A stretch of 64,000 nt of DNA, from positions 57,589-121,588 of the forward strand of contig NZ_AUIM01000013.1 of the NCBI RefSeq assembly GCF_000423705.1, read 5' to 3'. A program made the position numbers and the translations under genes. The notes under the pieces were generated by a model, which was given only the letters and a program-made list of their open reading frames with translations, did not search any database and had not been told where the DNA came from. Of this stretch, positions 56,128 to 64,000 are shown in pieces. Numbering within the stretch: the stretch's first letter is position 1; each line of letters starts with the position of its first letter. The DNA comes from Stappia stellulata DSM 5886. GTDB lineage: Bacteria; Pseudomonadota; Alphaproteobacteria; Rhizobiales; Stappiaceae.

Positions 56128-57330
56128 ATGAGCCTCGCCATCGCCAGTGACGATCTGCGCCGGACATTCCTGCACCTGCAGGGACTGTCCGGCGCGCCCG
56201 GCCGGAAGCTGGATACCGACGGCTGCCAGGTGCTGATCCGCGACCTCGGCTTCGTCCAGGTCGACAGCATCAACACGGTGGCGCGCGCCCATCACCAGAT
56301 CCTGTTTTCGCGCAACCAGACCTATCGGCCCGACCAGCTTGCGCGGCTGCTGGAAACCCGTCGCGACCTCTTCGAGAACTGGACGCATGATGCGTCATGC
56401 ATTCCGGTGGAGTTCTATCCCCTGTGGCGGCACCGTTTCGCGCGCGAACGCGACCGGATGAAGGCGCGCTGGACCAACTGGCACGGCCATGACTTCAAGG
56501 CGGAGCTGGACAAGGTGCTTGCCCGCATCCGGGATCACGGCCCGGCGGGCACCCGCGACTTCGACCGCGACGGCCCGCGCAAACAACCCGGCTGGTGGAA
56601 CTGGCATCCGGGAAAGGCGGCGCTGGAATATCTCTGGCGCACCGGCGAGATCGCCGTCACCCGCCGGGAGAACTTCGCCAAGATCTACGACCTCGCCGAA
56701 CGGGTCATTCCGCCGGAGCATTTCGGGCGCGAGATCGCGCATGATGCCTTCGTCGACACGGTCTGCGCAGAGGCGATCCGGCGGCTCGGCGTTGCCACTT
56801 CAGGCGAGATCGCGGCGTTTTTCGACCTGATCACGCCTGCGGAAGCCGCCAGTTGGTGCGCGGCCAACCTTGGCGGCCGCATCCGCGCCGTCGCCGTGGA
56901 TGGGAGTGGCGGACGCCGTGCCGCCTTCGCACGCGCCGATATCGAAACCTGTCTCCGGGAAACGCCCGCCCCGCCGAAGCGCCTGCGCGTGCTCAGTCCC
57001 TTCGATCCCGTGCTGCGCGACCGCAAGCGCGCCGAACGGCTGTTCGGTTTCCGCTACCGGATCGAGGTCTTCGTTCCCGCGCCAAAGCGCGTCTACGGCT
57101 ATTACGTCTTTCCGCTTCTGGAAAACGACCGGATCATCGGACGCATCGACGTGACCTGCAAGCGCGCCGAGGGCCGGCTTGCCGTCAGGGCGCTCTGGCC
57201 GGAACGCGGCGTGCGTTTCGGGAGCGGTCGCCAGGACAGGCTGGAGGCGGAGCTTTCCCGCATGGCCCGCTTCACCGGCATGGAAGAGGTGACATTCGAG
57301 GGCGGATGGCTGCGCGACCCTGTCGGGTGA
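56128..57330 (+). CDS. AlkX/YcaQ-type DNA glycosylase (HTH_42 family)
   Basis: 400 residues. FVQVDSINTVARAHHQILFSR contains the catalytic QxD motif (Q44, D46) of YcaQ/AlkZ glycosylases, and HDASCIPVEFYPLWRHR is another conserved block. Relatives unhook interstrand crosslinks or remove alkylated bases. GGAG precedes ATG 56128. It starts 26 bp after pyc and may be read from the same transcript, although the functions are unrelated. Confidence 0.9.
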   Translation: MSLAIASDDLRRTFLHLQGLSGAPGRKLDTDGCQVLIRDLGFVQVDSINTVARAHHQILFSRNQTYRPDQLARLLETRRDLFENWTHDASCIPVEFYPLWRHRFARERDRMKARWTNWHGHDFKAELDKVLARIRDHGPAGTRDFDRDGPRKQPGWWNWHPGKAALEYLWRTGEIAVTRRENFAKIYDLAERVIPPEHFGREIAHDAFVDTVCAEAIRRLGVATSGEIAAFFDLITPAEAASWCAANLGGRIRAVAVDGSGGRRAAFARADIETCLRETPAPPKRLRVLSPFDPVLRDRKRAERLFGFRYRIEVFVPAPKRVYGYYVFPLLENDRIIGRIDVTCKRAEGRLAVRALWPERGVRFGSGRQDRLEAELSRMARFTGMEEVTFEGGWLRDPVG

Positions 57331-57340
57331 CAGCGCGCGA

Positions 57341-58681
57341 CTAGCGCTCGCCGAAGGCGGTGTCGAGCGAGCGCACGATCGGCTTCAGCATGTAGCGCAT
57401 CAGCGACTTGGAACCGGTGACCACATTGGCCTGAACCACCATGCCCGGCAGCACAGGACGGATATTGGCGCCCGAACCGACCTCGCGCGCTGCGAGCGCG
57501 ATCACCGCCTTGAAATAGGCCTCGCCGTTTTCGTCCTTGAAGCTCGAGGCGGAAATCGTGCGCACCGTGCCCTGGACCGAGCCGTATCGGCTTGCATCGT
57601 AGCTGGTCACCTGCACGTCGGCCGCGTCACCTTCCTTGATGTGACCGATGTCCTTCGGCTCGACCTTGACCTCCGCGACGAGGTCCTCCTCGAGCGGCAC
57701 GATCTCGGCGACCAGGTCGCCGGGCCTGACCACCGACCCGGATCCGGATTGCTCCACCGACTTGACGAGGCCGCCCACCGGCGCCCGAACGACGAGCCGG
57801 TCGGCCCGGTCCTGAAGCCCGGCGAGCTGTTCGCGAAGCTCCGCGCGCTCCTCGCCGATCTTGCTCTTCTGTTCGGCAACCTGCTGCAGCACGTCCGCCC
57901 GCGCCTTTGCCAGTCCCGCCTGCGCTTCGGCCAGGCCGGCGCGAGCCTGCCCGAGCTGGCCGACAACGCCGGCGAAGTCGTTTTCCGCAGCGTGCAGCTG
58001 GGTCTTGGCCTCCAGATACCGACGACGCGAGGTATAGCCTTCCTTCAGCAGCTCGCTCTGGATCGCGACCTTCTCGCGCTCCGTCTCGAGCTGCTGTTGC
58101 AGCAGCTCCTTGCGCGCCACGAGGCCGGCGATTTCCGCCTCGCGTTGATCGACCCGGGCGGCAAGCGCATCCTGTTCCTTCTTGCGGGAGCGCAGATTGG
58201 CGAGGAAGGCATCGCGCTGGCGGTCGCTGAGCGCGATCCGGCCACTGACACCGCGCAGGCCCGCGCCGCCGCCGGCGTCTCCAAGCGCCTCCGCGTCGAG
58301 ACGCTCGTCTTCCAGCGTCAGCCAGTCGAGCCGCACCCGGATACGGGCGAGTTCGCTGCTCGCGTCGCTCGCGCGAAGCTGCATCAGCGGCGCGCCCGCC
58401 TCGACGAGATCGCCCTCGCGCACGAGGATCTTCTCGACAATGCCGCCTTCCAGATGCTGCACCGGCTGCACGGCCCCGGAGGGCACGATTTCTCCGCGCG
58501 TCGGCGCAACCTCGCGGATTTCGCCGATGCTGGCCCACAACAGGAGAGCGATCACCAGCCCGCACAGGATGTAGAGCGCGCGACCGATGGCGCGCGGCGG
58601 CTCGCCGTCCTCCAGCTCGAGCGGGAGCGACAGGCGTCCGGAAACACTGCGTTGATTTGCGGGCGACTGCACCAAACACAC
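57341..58681 (-). CDS. HlyD-family type I secretion adaptor (periplasmic)
   Basis: 446 residues. One N-terminal transmembrane helix (about 33-52) is followed by lipoyl half motifs (VQHLEGGIVEKILVREGDLVEAG), a long coiled coil (about 100-290), a second lipoyl half (DRLVVRAPVGGLVKSV) and a C-terminal beta domain ending in VLPGMVVQANVVTGSKSLMRYMLKPI, standard for T1SS membrane-fusion proteins. It links the ABC exporter to a TolC-like channel. Last gene of the minus-strand T1SS cluster, 112 bp after the ABC gene. No TolC-like gene is in the window. Confidence 0.93.
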   Translation of the reverse strand: MCLVQSPANQRSVSGRLSLPLELEDGEPPRAIGRALYILCGLVIALLLWASIGEIREVAPTRGEIVPSGAVQPVQHLEGGIVEKILVREGDLVEAGAPLMQLRASDASSELARIRVRLDWLTLEDERLDAEALGDAGGGAGLRGVSGRIALSDRQRDAFLANLRSRKKEQDALAARVDQREAEIAGLVARKELLQQQLETEREKVAIQSELLKEGYTSRRRYLEAKTQLHAAENDFAGVVGQLGQARAGLAEAQAGLAKARADVLQQVAEQKSKIGEERAELREQLAGLQDRADRLVVRAPVGGLVKSVEQSGSGSVVRPGDLVAEIVPLEEDLVAEVKVEPKDIGHIKEGDAADVQVTSYDASRYGSVQGTVRTISASSFKDENGEAYFKAVIALAAREVGSGANIRPVLPGMVVQANVVTGSKSLMRYMLKPIVRSLDTAFGER

Positions 58682-58793
58682 CCCTGACGGAACTCGATAC
58701 CAAATCCGGCTGCCAGTCTAGGCGCACACCGTTAATAGAGCGTGTGAAACACGCCTCCATGCGCGCGGCTCCGGGGCGCGACCCAAACGGCGG

Positions 58794-61007
58794 CTACGCC
58801 GCATTCATGATCCGCGGCACGATCTCGTCGGGCGTCCCCTGCGCGGCGATCCGTCCCTCGCGCATGTAGATGACCCGGTCCGCGAGCCGCATGTGGCTCG
58901 GCCGGTGCGTCACGAGAAAGACGGTGGCCCGGCCCTTGAGCGCACGGATCTTGTCCATGAGAAGCTTGTCGCTCTCGAAGTCGAGATTGTTGCCGGGATC
59001 GTCGAGCAGATAGAGCGCCTCGTCGCGCACGAAGGCGCGGGCGAGCGTGATCTTCCGCTTCAAGGAGTCCGGCAACCGGCGCAGAACCTGGCTCGAGAGC
59101 CGCGTCTGGAAGCCGTCGGGCAACAGACCCTGGTCCGACAGAAGATCGACCTCCGCAGCCGCGCGTGCCAGGTCCGCGTCGCTTGCCTGCGGATTGGAGA
59201 GGCGAATGTTCTGGGCCAGCGTGCCGTAGAAGAACTCGGCCGTCTGCGGCACATAGCCGACGGACTGGCGCCACTCGCCCACGTCCAGCTGGCGGATGTC
59301 GAGCCCGTCGACGATGACCGCTCCGCCCTGCGGCGGATAGAGACCCAAAAGAATCTTGAGAAGGGTGGATTTTCCCGCGCCGCTCGGCCCGGCGATGGCG
59401 ATCAGTTCGCCAGGCTTCACCCGCAGATCGATACCGCGAAGCGCCGGCTCGCTCTTGTTGGGGTAGCGGAACACCAGCTGGTTGATCGCGACCGCCCCCT
59501 TGAACCGCCGGTTCATGGACGGCGCTTCTCCGGGCGTGCGCTCCTGCGGCAGGCGCATCAGCGCATTGACCTGCTCGACGGTCTGCTGCGCCTGGCCGAT
59601 GCGGCTGAGTGAGAGAAAGGCCTGGTTGAGCGGGTTGAGCACGCGCCACGCAAGCGCCATTACCGCGATAAGCGCACCCTGGCTCATGTCGCCGTTCAGC
59701 ACCTGAACGGCGCCGAGACCGAGAATGCCGACCCCGCACAACGACATCAGCATCTGCGAGATCGCCTGCACCGTCTGCTGGATCATCCGGGTGCGCAGGT
59801 TCTTTTGCGCATGATCGGCGGACAGCCGGCGATAACGTTCGATCCAGACCGTCTCCGCCGAAAGGTCGCGGATCGATCCCTGATGGGTGATCGTCTCGAT
59901 CGTCAGGTTCTGAAGGTTGGATTTCGCCTGGCCGGAGGCGGCGATTGCGCTGCGCATCTTCGGAATCGCAAACACCGCCATGATCGCATAGAGCGCAATC
60001 AGCACGACCGGCAGCCAGACGAGCTGCCCGCCAAAGATGGCGATCGCGCCCAGAAACAGCAGCGAAAACGGCAGGTCCACCGCAGCATTGGCCAGCGGAC
60101 CGGTGAAGATTTCCCGGATACCCTCGAACTGGCGCAAGCGTGCCAGCTGCGCGCCGATCGGCGCCGATCCCGTGAGGACAAGCGGCAAATGCAGGATCTG
60201 GACAAAGGCCTCGTTGCCGATTGTCGTGTCGAGCCGCGCGCCGAGATAGGCCTGCAACGAGGCGCGAATGCGCTTCAGCAGGTAGTCCGCGACGAGAATG
60301 ACCGCGATCCCGACGCTCAGCGTCACGAGCACGGACACGGACTTGGCGCCGATGGCCTTGTCGTAAACCGCCATGACAAAGAGCGGCACCGCGAGCGCGA
60401 GACTGTTCAGCACGAAGCCAAGCGCGAAGATCGAAAGCGTCAGCTTGCGGAACCGCCCAAGCGCGAACCCCAGCCAGCCGCGCCGGCGCGCATCGGCTGC
60501 TTCCGTGCCGCTGTCCGGTTCGCGAAAAACGAAAACGGCTCCCTCGCCCGCCTTCGGGCGAAGCGTCTTTTCCGTGCCGGAGCTGGCGTCGAAGGCGCGA
60601 AACCCGCCTTCCGCCGAAAGTCCCAGCAGGGCATAGACATGCCCGTCGCACGAATAGATGCAAGGCAAATGCCCTTCGCGCAGCGCGGTCGCGCCGCCCG
60701 TGAACCGGCGCGTCGGTCGATCCAGGCGGCTCAGCACCGCCCGCAGCTCGTGAACGGAAAACAGCCCGTCGAAATGCGGCATCGCCTCGAAGATCAGACG
60801 CTCGTTGCCACGCCAGGAAAGCGCCTCAAGCAACACCCGCAGACACGGCTCGAGACCGGCGTGATCTTCCGGCGCCGGAACGGGAGGCGGCCCGTCCTCC
60901 TCTGCCGGTCGCCCCAGCGCGCGCGTCAGGGCGTTGAGCTGCCGGTGGACCGCATTCCTGCGGACCGGCGCTTCGGAAAAGCCTGTTGCAGCGGGGTCCC
61001 GCGTCAT
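58794..61007 (-). CDS. Type I secretion ABC permease/ATPase A, altered Walker B and signature
   Basis: 737 residues. An N-terminal degenerate C39-like domain without a catalytic Cys (about 45-165) precedes six transmembrane segments and a nucleotide-binding domain. Walker A GPSGAGKST is intact (K546), and VTHR gives the H-loop His. The catalytic Glu after Walker B is Asp (D670, LLDDPG), and the ABC signature is PDSLKRK in place of LSGGQ. It presumably pairs with the adjacent ABC protein, whose stop is 10 bp upstream. Confidence 0.92.
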   Translation of the reverse strand: MTRDPAATGFSEAPVRRNAVHRQLNALTRALGRPAEEDGPPPVPAPEDHAGLEPCLRVLLEALSWRGNERLIFEAMPHFDGLFSVHELRAVLSRLDRPTRRFTGGATALREGHLPCIYSCDGHVYALLGLSAEGGFRAFDASSGTEKTLRPKAGEGAVFVFREPDSGTEAADARRRGWLGFALGRFRKLTLSIFALGFVLNSLALAVPLFVMAVYDKAIGAKSVSVLVTLSVGIAVILVADYLLKRIRASLQAYLGARLDTTIGNEAFVQILHLPLVLTGSAPIGAQLARLRQFEGIREIFTGPLANAAVDLPFSLLFLGAIAIFGGQLVWLPVVLIALYAIMAVFAIPKMRSAIAASGQAKSNLQNLTIETITHQGSIRDLSAETVWIERYRRLSADHAQKNLRTRMIQQTVQAISQMLMSLCGVGILGLGAVQVLNGDMSQGALIAVMALAWRVLNPLNQAFLSLSRIGQAQQTVEQVNALMRLPQERTPGEAPSMNRRFKGAVAINQLVFRYPNKSEPALRGIDLRVKPGELIAIAGPSGAGKSTLLKILLGLYPPQGGAVIVDGLDIRQLDVGEWRQSVGYVPQTAEFFYGTLAQNIRLSNPQASDADLARAAAEVDLLSDQGLLPDGFQTRLSSQVLRRLPDSLKRKITLARAFVRDEALYLLDDPGNNLDFESDKLLMDKIRALKGRATVFLVTHRPSHMRLADRVIYMREGRIAAQGTPDEIVPRIMNAA

Positions 61008-61017
61008 GGCTGCGCCC

Positions 61018-62847
61018 TCATGCCGTCAACTTTCCGCTGATCGAAAACGGCCTTGCCGGCGCGGCCGCGGAAGGCATCGTGTCGGGACCGGCTTTCGCGG
61101 CGTCCTGGACCGGTTGGTCGGCGACCGGCTCCGGATTGACGGCGCTCACCTGCCCGTCGGCAACCTCCAGCAGGTGGTCGGAGATTTTCAGAAACGACGG
61201 GCGATAGCTGACGATCAGGATCGTCATGTGCCCGCGCAAGCTCTTCAGGGCCTCGATGAGGAGCGCCTCGCTGCGCTGGTCGAGTGGCGCATTCGCCTCG
61301 TCGAGGATCAGGACCCGCGGGTCGCGCGCCAGCGCGCGGGCAATGGCGATGCGCTGTTTCGTCGCCCCCGGAAGCGCATCCATGACGCCGACGCCGAGAT
61401 CGGTGTCATAGCCATTCGGCAGAAGATGAATATCGTGCTCCAGGCCGATGAGCGCCGCGGCCTCCCGGGCGCGTTCCGGAGCGGCACTGCAACCGAACAT
61501 CGTGAGGTTTTCCAGGATCGTGCCCCGGAACAGCGGCGCGGCCGGACCGACGTAGGAAATGCGCTCGCGCAGCGCCGTGTGAGCCGGTCCGTAGAGATCG
61601 TGACCGCCATGACGGATCGTGCCGCTGTCGGGCTGCAGGTCGCCGGACAGGATGCGCATCAGGGTCGAGCGTCCGCTGCCGTCGGCCCCCAGGATGCCGG
61701 TAATCGCGCCGGCCTCGACCGCAAACGACGCGCCCTCGAACCCCGCGCCCGCCTTGCGCTTGCTGCGGAACGACAGGTCGCGCACGTGAATGCCCTCGCC
61801 GAAATCCTCGAGCGTTCCCGCGAATTCCTGTTGTTCCGGCAGGTCGAACAGACGCAGGCCCTCGGCCACATCGTGACGGGTTCGCTGGACTTCGCCAAGC
61901 GCCGAAATGCCCCGCAGGACGGGCTGGATTACCTGGCCGGTCAGCAATGTGCACGCCGCCACCGCACCAACGCTCAAGGAGCCGCCGATTGCCAGAAGCG
62001 CACCGGCGAAGACGACCGAGATCGTCGCGATGGAGGAGTACAGGCCGATGGCGTTCTGCGAGCTGTTCGCCAGCTGGATGGCGGTATAGCTGCATTCCCC
62101 GACCTGGCGCTGAAGGCGCTCGTAGCGCCGCACCATCTGCGGCTCCAACGCCAGCGCTTTCACCGTCTGGATATGCGACATCACCTCGATCACGAAGTCG
62201 TACTTGCGCGAATCGCTCTCGCTGCGCGCCTCGATGGAGGCCGTGACGGCCTTGTTGCGGCGGATGTTCAACACGGCGAAAATTGCGATGAGCGCCACGG
62301 GAACAAGCGCGACCGGTCCGCCGATGATCGCCATCAACACGAGAAAGACGCCGGTGGCCGGGATGTCGATCGCCAGCAGACGCGTCTGGCCGCCATAAAA
62401 ATCCGCGACCGCGCCAAGCGATCCGAAACGCTGCATGTGGTCGCTGAGCGGTGTGGCGCCGAGCTTGTCCGGCTGGGCCTGCACGACGCGACGGAACGCA
62501 GCAAGGCCGATGCGATGCCCGAAAGACGCCGCCGACCAGCCCATCAGATGCGCCCGGGCGATCTTCAGTCCGGCGTCCAGTACCATCACCGCCATGAGAC
62601 CGAGGATCAGCAGCGACAACGTGTGCGTCGATGCATTGGGAAGGATGCGGTCGTAGACCTGCAAGACGGTCAGCGGCAACGCCAGCGACAACCCGTTGAC
62701 CAGGATCGACGCCGTGATGACCGGCGCGCTCAGGGGCGGCGACGCAATCGTGCCGCCATGCGATTGCGGCACCGCGATCTCGGGAAGGATCTGCCGCAGC
62801 GCCGCAAGCAAGCGGGGTCGGCCGGATTGTGGGACTGGCGTCGTCAT
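61018..62847 (-). CDS. Type I secretion ABC permease/ATPase B, degenerate ATP site
   Basis: 609 residues: six transmembrane segments (about 25-310) and an NBD without an N-terminal C39 domain. Walker A is GADGSGRST, with Arg (R393) where Lys is required. The H-loop His is Tyr (Y548, VSYR). Walker B with Glu is kept (LILDEAN), and the signature region reads LPGATKQR. Pairing of a degenerate NBD with the neighbour suggests a heterodimeric exporter. First gene of the minus-strand set, divergent from the large repeat protein. Confidence 0.92.
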   Translation of the reverse strand: MTTPVPQSGRPRLLAALRQILPEIAVPQSHGGTIASPPLSAPVITASILVNGLSLALPLTVLQVYDRILPNASTHTLSLLILGLMAVMVLDAGLKIARAHLMGWSAASFGHRIGLAAFRRVVQAQPDKLGATPLSDHMQRFGSLGAVADFYGGQTRLLAIDIPATGVFLVLMAIIGGPVALVPVALIAIFAVLNIRRNKAVTASIEARSESDSRKYDFVIEVMSHIQTVKALALEPQMVRRYERLQRQVGECSYTAIQLANSSQNAIGLYSSIATISVVFAGALLAIGGSLSVGAVAACTLLTGQVIQPVLRGISALGEVQRTRHDVAEGLRLFDLPEQQEFAGTLEDFGEGIHVRDLSFRSKRKAGAGFEGASFAVEAGAITGILGADGSGRSTLMRILSGDLQPDSGTIRHGGHDLYGPAHTALRERISYVGPAAPLFRGTILENLTMFGCSAAPERAREAAALIGLEHDIHLLPNGYDTDLGVGVMDALPGATKQRIAIARALARDPRVLILDEANAPLDQRSEALLIEALKSLRGHMTILIVSYRPSFLKISDHLLEVADGQVSAVNPEPVADQPVQDAAKAGPDTMPSAAAPARPFSISGKLTA

Positions 62848-63007
62848 ACACCGAGATTGAAGCTATTTTCTTTTAAATTTCTTTACCAAGAATCCGTCCG
62901 CTTGACCGGAAGTGGCCCAAAACCCGGCTTTCCGAGATCGATTTAACGATTGTGCAGCGGATTGACCGCTTTCATCGGGCAAAGTCACAACTCGAATGGC
63001 GGATCCC

Positions 63008-64000
63008 ATGTCCGACGATACCTCGCACACCCCTCAGACGCCGGTGCCCGCACCGGGCGGCCCGCGCAACGCGGTGACGTCGGGCGGGCAGGATGGCGTG
63101 GCCGCCAGGAACCGGGTCGACGCCGACCGCAAGGCGCTGAAGGAAGCGCATGAATACGATCACGATCCGTCCGATCCGGTCTCCAACGAAACGACGCTTT
63201 CAAGCCTGCATCTTGGCGCGGTGAGCGGCGCAGCCCTGGCCGCGACGATCCGGCAGGGCACGGCCATGCCCGCAGCCGGGGAAGAGATGCCGCCCGCCGG
63301 CGAGCCGTGGCAGCCGCCGCACGCGCAACATCGAGCGGCCGTGCGCGGCACGACCGACGACGATGTCGATGCCGGTGGGTTCGTGCCCGACGCCGCAGCC
63401 GCTGCTCCGCTCGGGTCCTCGACCTATCGCGGATCCTCCGCGCCCGTGGCCCCGGTGGCGACATCGTCGTCGGCGCCAGCCCCCGCATCCGGCGATTTCG
63501 GCGCGCCTGTAGCGGCCGCCGGGGCCGTCGCCGACACGCCCGTGCAGAACGAAGGCGCCGCAACAGCCTCCGGTGGATCGGTGCCGCAGGATCTTTTTGA
63601 CGTCTCGCCGGTCACCGACACGGATGGTTCTGCGAACACATTGGCGGAAGACGCCGCCGGCGGAACCGCCGTGGGCATCGTCGCGAATGCCAAGGATGCC
63701 GATGCGACCGACAGCGTCAGCTACGCCGTCGACGACGCCCGCTTCACCGTCGACCCCGACGGCACGGTGCGCGTCGCAGACGGTGCAAGCTTCGACGCGG
63801 AGACGGAGTCCAGCATCGACGTCACTGTCACCGCGACCTCCACCGATGGCAGCACCTCGTCGGAAACCTTCGCGGTCGACGTCACCGACGTGAACGAGAG
63901 CGCCGTCTCACCGGTCACCGACACGGACGCCAGCGCCAACACCCTGGCCGAAGACGCCTCCGGCGGAACCGCTGTGGGCATCGTCGCAAACGCCACGGAT
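63008..64000 (+). CDS. Cadherin/VCBS-like repeat surface protein, N-terminal part (runs off window)
   Basis: Open without a stop from ATG 63008 to the right edge (331 codons seen). No signal peptide. Residues 1-200 are Ala/Pro/Gly/Ser-rich and disordered, with a PAAG site at 88-91. From S200 a 101-residue acidic unit begins (SPVTDTDGSANTLAEDAAGG) and recurs at S301, with Asp-rich, Ca-binding-like ends (DVTDVNES). The divergent T1SS genes strongly suggest it is their substrate, a giant adhesin; the C-terminal secretion signal is outside. ATG 62996 (four residues longer) is possible. Confidence 0.85.
   Translation, partial: MSDDTSHTPQTPVPAPGGPRNAVTSGGQDGVAARNRVDADRKALKEAHEYDHDPSDPVSNETTLSSLHLGAVSGAALAATIRQGTAMPAAGEEMPPAGEPWQPPHAQHRAAVRGTTDDDVDAGGFVPDAAAAAPLGSSTYRGSSAPVAPVATSSSAPAPASGDFGAPVAAAGAVADTPVQNEGAATASGGSVPQDLFDVSPVTDTDGSANTLAEDAAGGTAVGIVANAKDADATDSVSYAVDDARFTVDPDGTVRVADGASFDAETESSIDVTVTATSTDGSTSSETFAVDVTDVNESAVSPVTDTDASANTLAEDASGGTAVGIVANATD
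63605..64000 (+). repeat. 303-bp tandem coding repeat
   Basis: The first unit begins at 63605 (codon for S200) and the second at 63908 (S301). About 30 codons of the second unit are visible and are almost identical to the first. More units are expected past the edge. Confidence 0.85.

Overview
This window is a high-GC, gene-dense chromosome segment from an alphaproteobacterium. The gene set points to Rhizobiales (Hyphomicrobiales), plausibly a marine Stappia/Labrenzia-like lineage: a second RpoH-type sigma factor, CarD, a seven-iron ferredoxin FdxA, YkuD proteins, a DUF3108 protein, the PuuD urate oxidase and a methylated-amine demethylation locus. The lineage is inferred from gene content, not from a search.

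Layout. 1-4.5 kb: end of a YihY-type membrane protein, an EamA exporter, a ferredoxin reductase, and a minus-strand run of YqaA, DsbB, a small membrane protein and a zinc metallopeptidase. 4.6-10.5 kb: tRNA-Leu(CAA), a class II aldolase, a secreted protein, a CYTH-CHAD protein and three glycosyltransferases. 10.5-15 kb: a large AsmA protein, a TerB-like protein and a glutamine amidotransferase. 15-21 kb: a urate catabolism cluster (NCS2 permease, allantoicase, OHCU decarboxylase, LysR regulator, PuuD). 21-27 kb: a SAM methyltransferase (possible DsyB relative), a LysR regulator, and an MttB-family methyltransferase next to a TMADH/DgcA-type flavoenzyme. 27-32 kb: MipA/OmpV, an exported pentapeptide-repeat protein, a YkuD transpeptidase, and a patatin-like protein with 3-hydroxybutyrate dehydrogenase. 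32-35 kb: three tandem membrane-protein paralogues of unknown function.

35-49 kb is mostly housekeeping: IspG, pyridoxal kinase, a DUF429 protein, a YafK-type lipoprotein, AccA, a DUF3108 protein, ribosomal protein L28, a YhhQ-type transporter, FolD, DUF167, YggT, tRNA-Ala(CGC), an RpoH2-type sigma factor, CarD, FdxA and an S4 RNA-binding protein. 49-57 kb holds an SUV3-like helicase with a long disordered tail, a repeat-bearing divergent intergenic region, pyruvate carboxylase (TTG start) and an AlkX/YcaQ-like glycosylase. 57-64 kb is a type I secretion locus: an HlyD adaptor and two adjacent ABC permease/ATPases whose ATP sites are each altered, divergent from a repeat-built surface protein that runs off the window.

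Points of most interest are the two complementary degenerate ABC transporters with their presumed adhesin substrate, the possible DsyB-like methyltransferase, the operator-like palindromes at the uraD and lysR-mttB promoters, the three-gene membrane paralogue array, and the duplicated 66-bp element with LexA-like spacing upstream of pyc. No phage, insertion sequence, CRISPR array or rRNA gene was seen.
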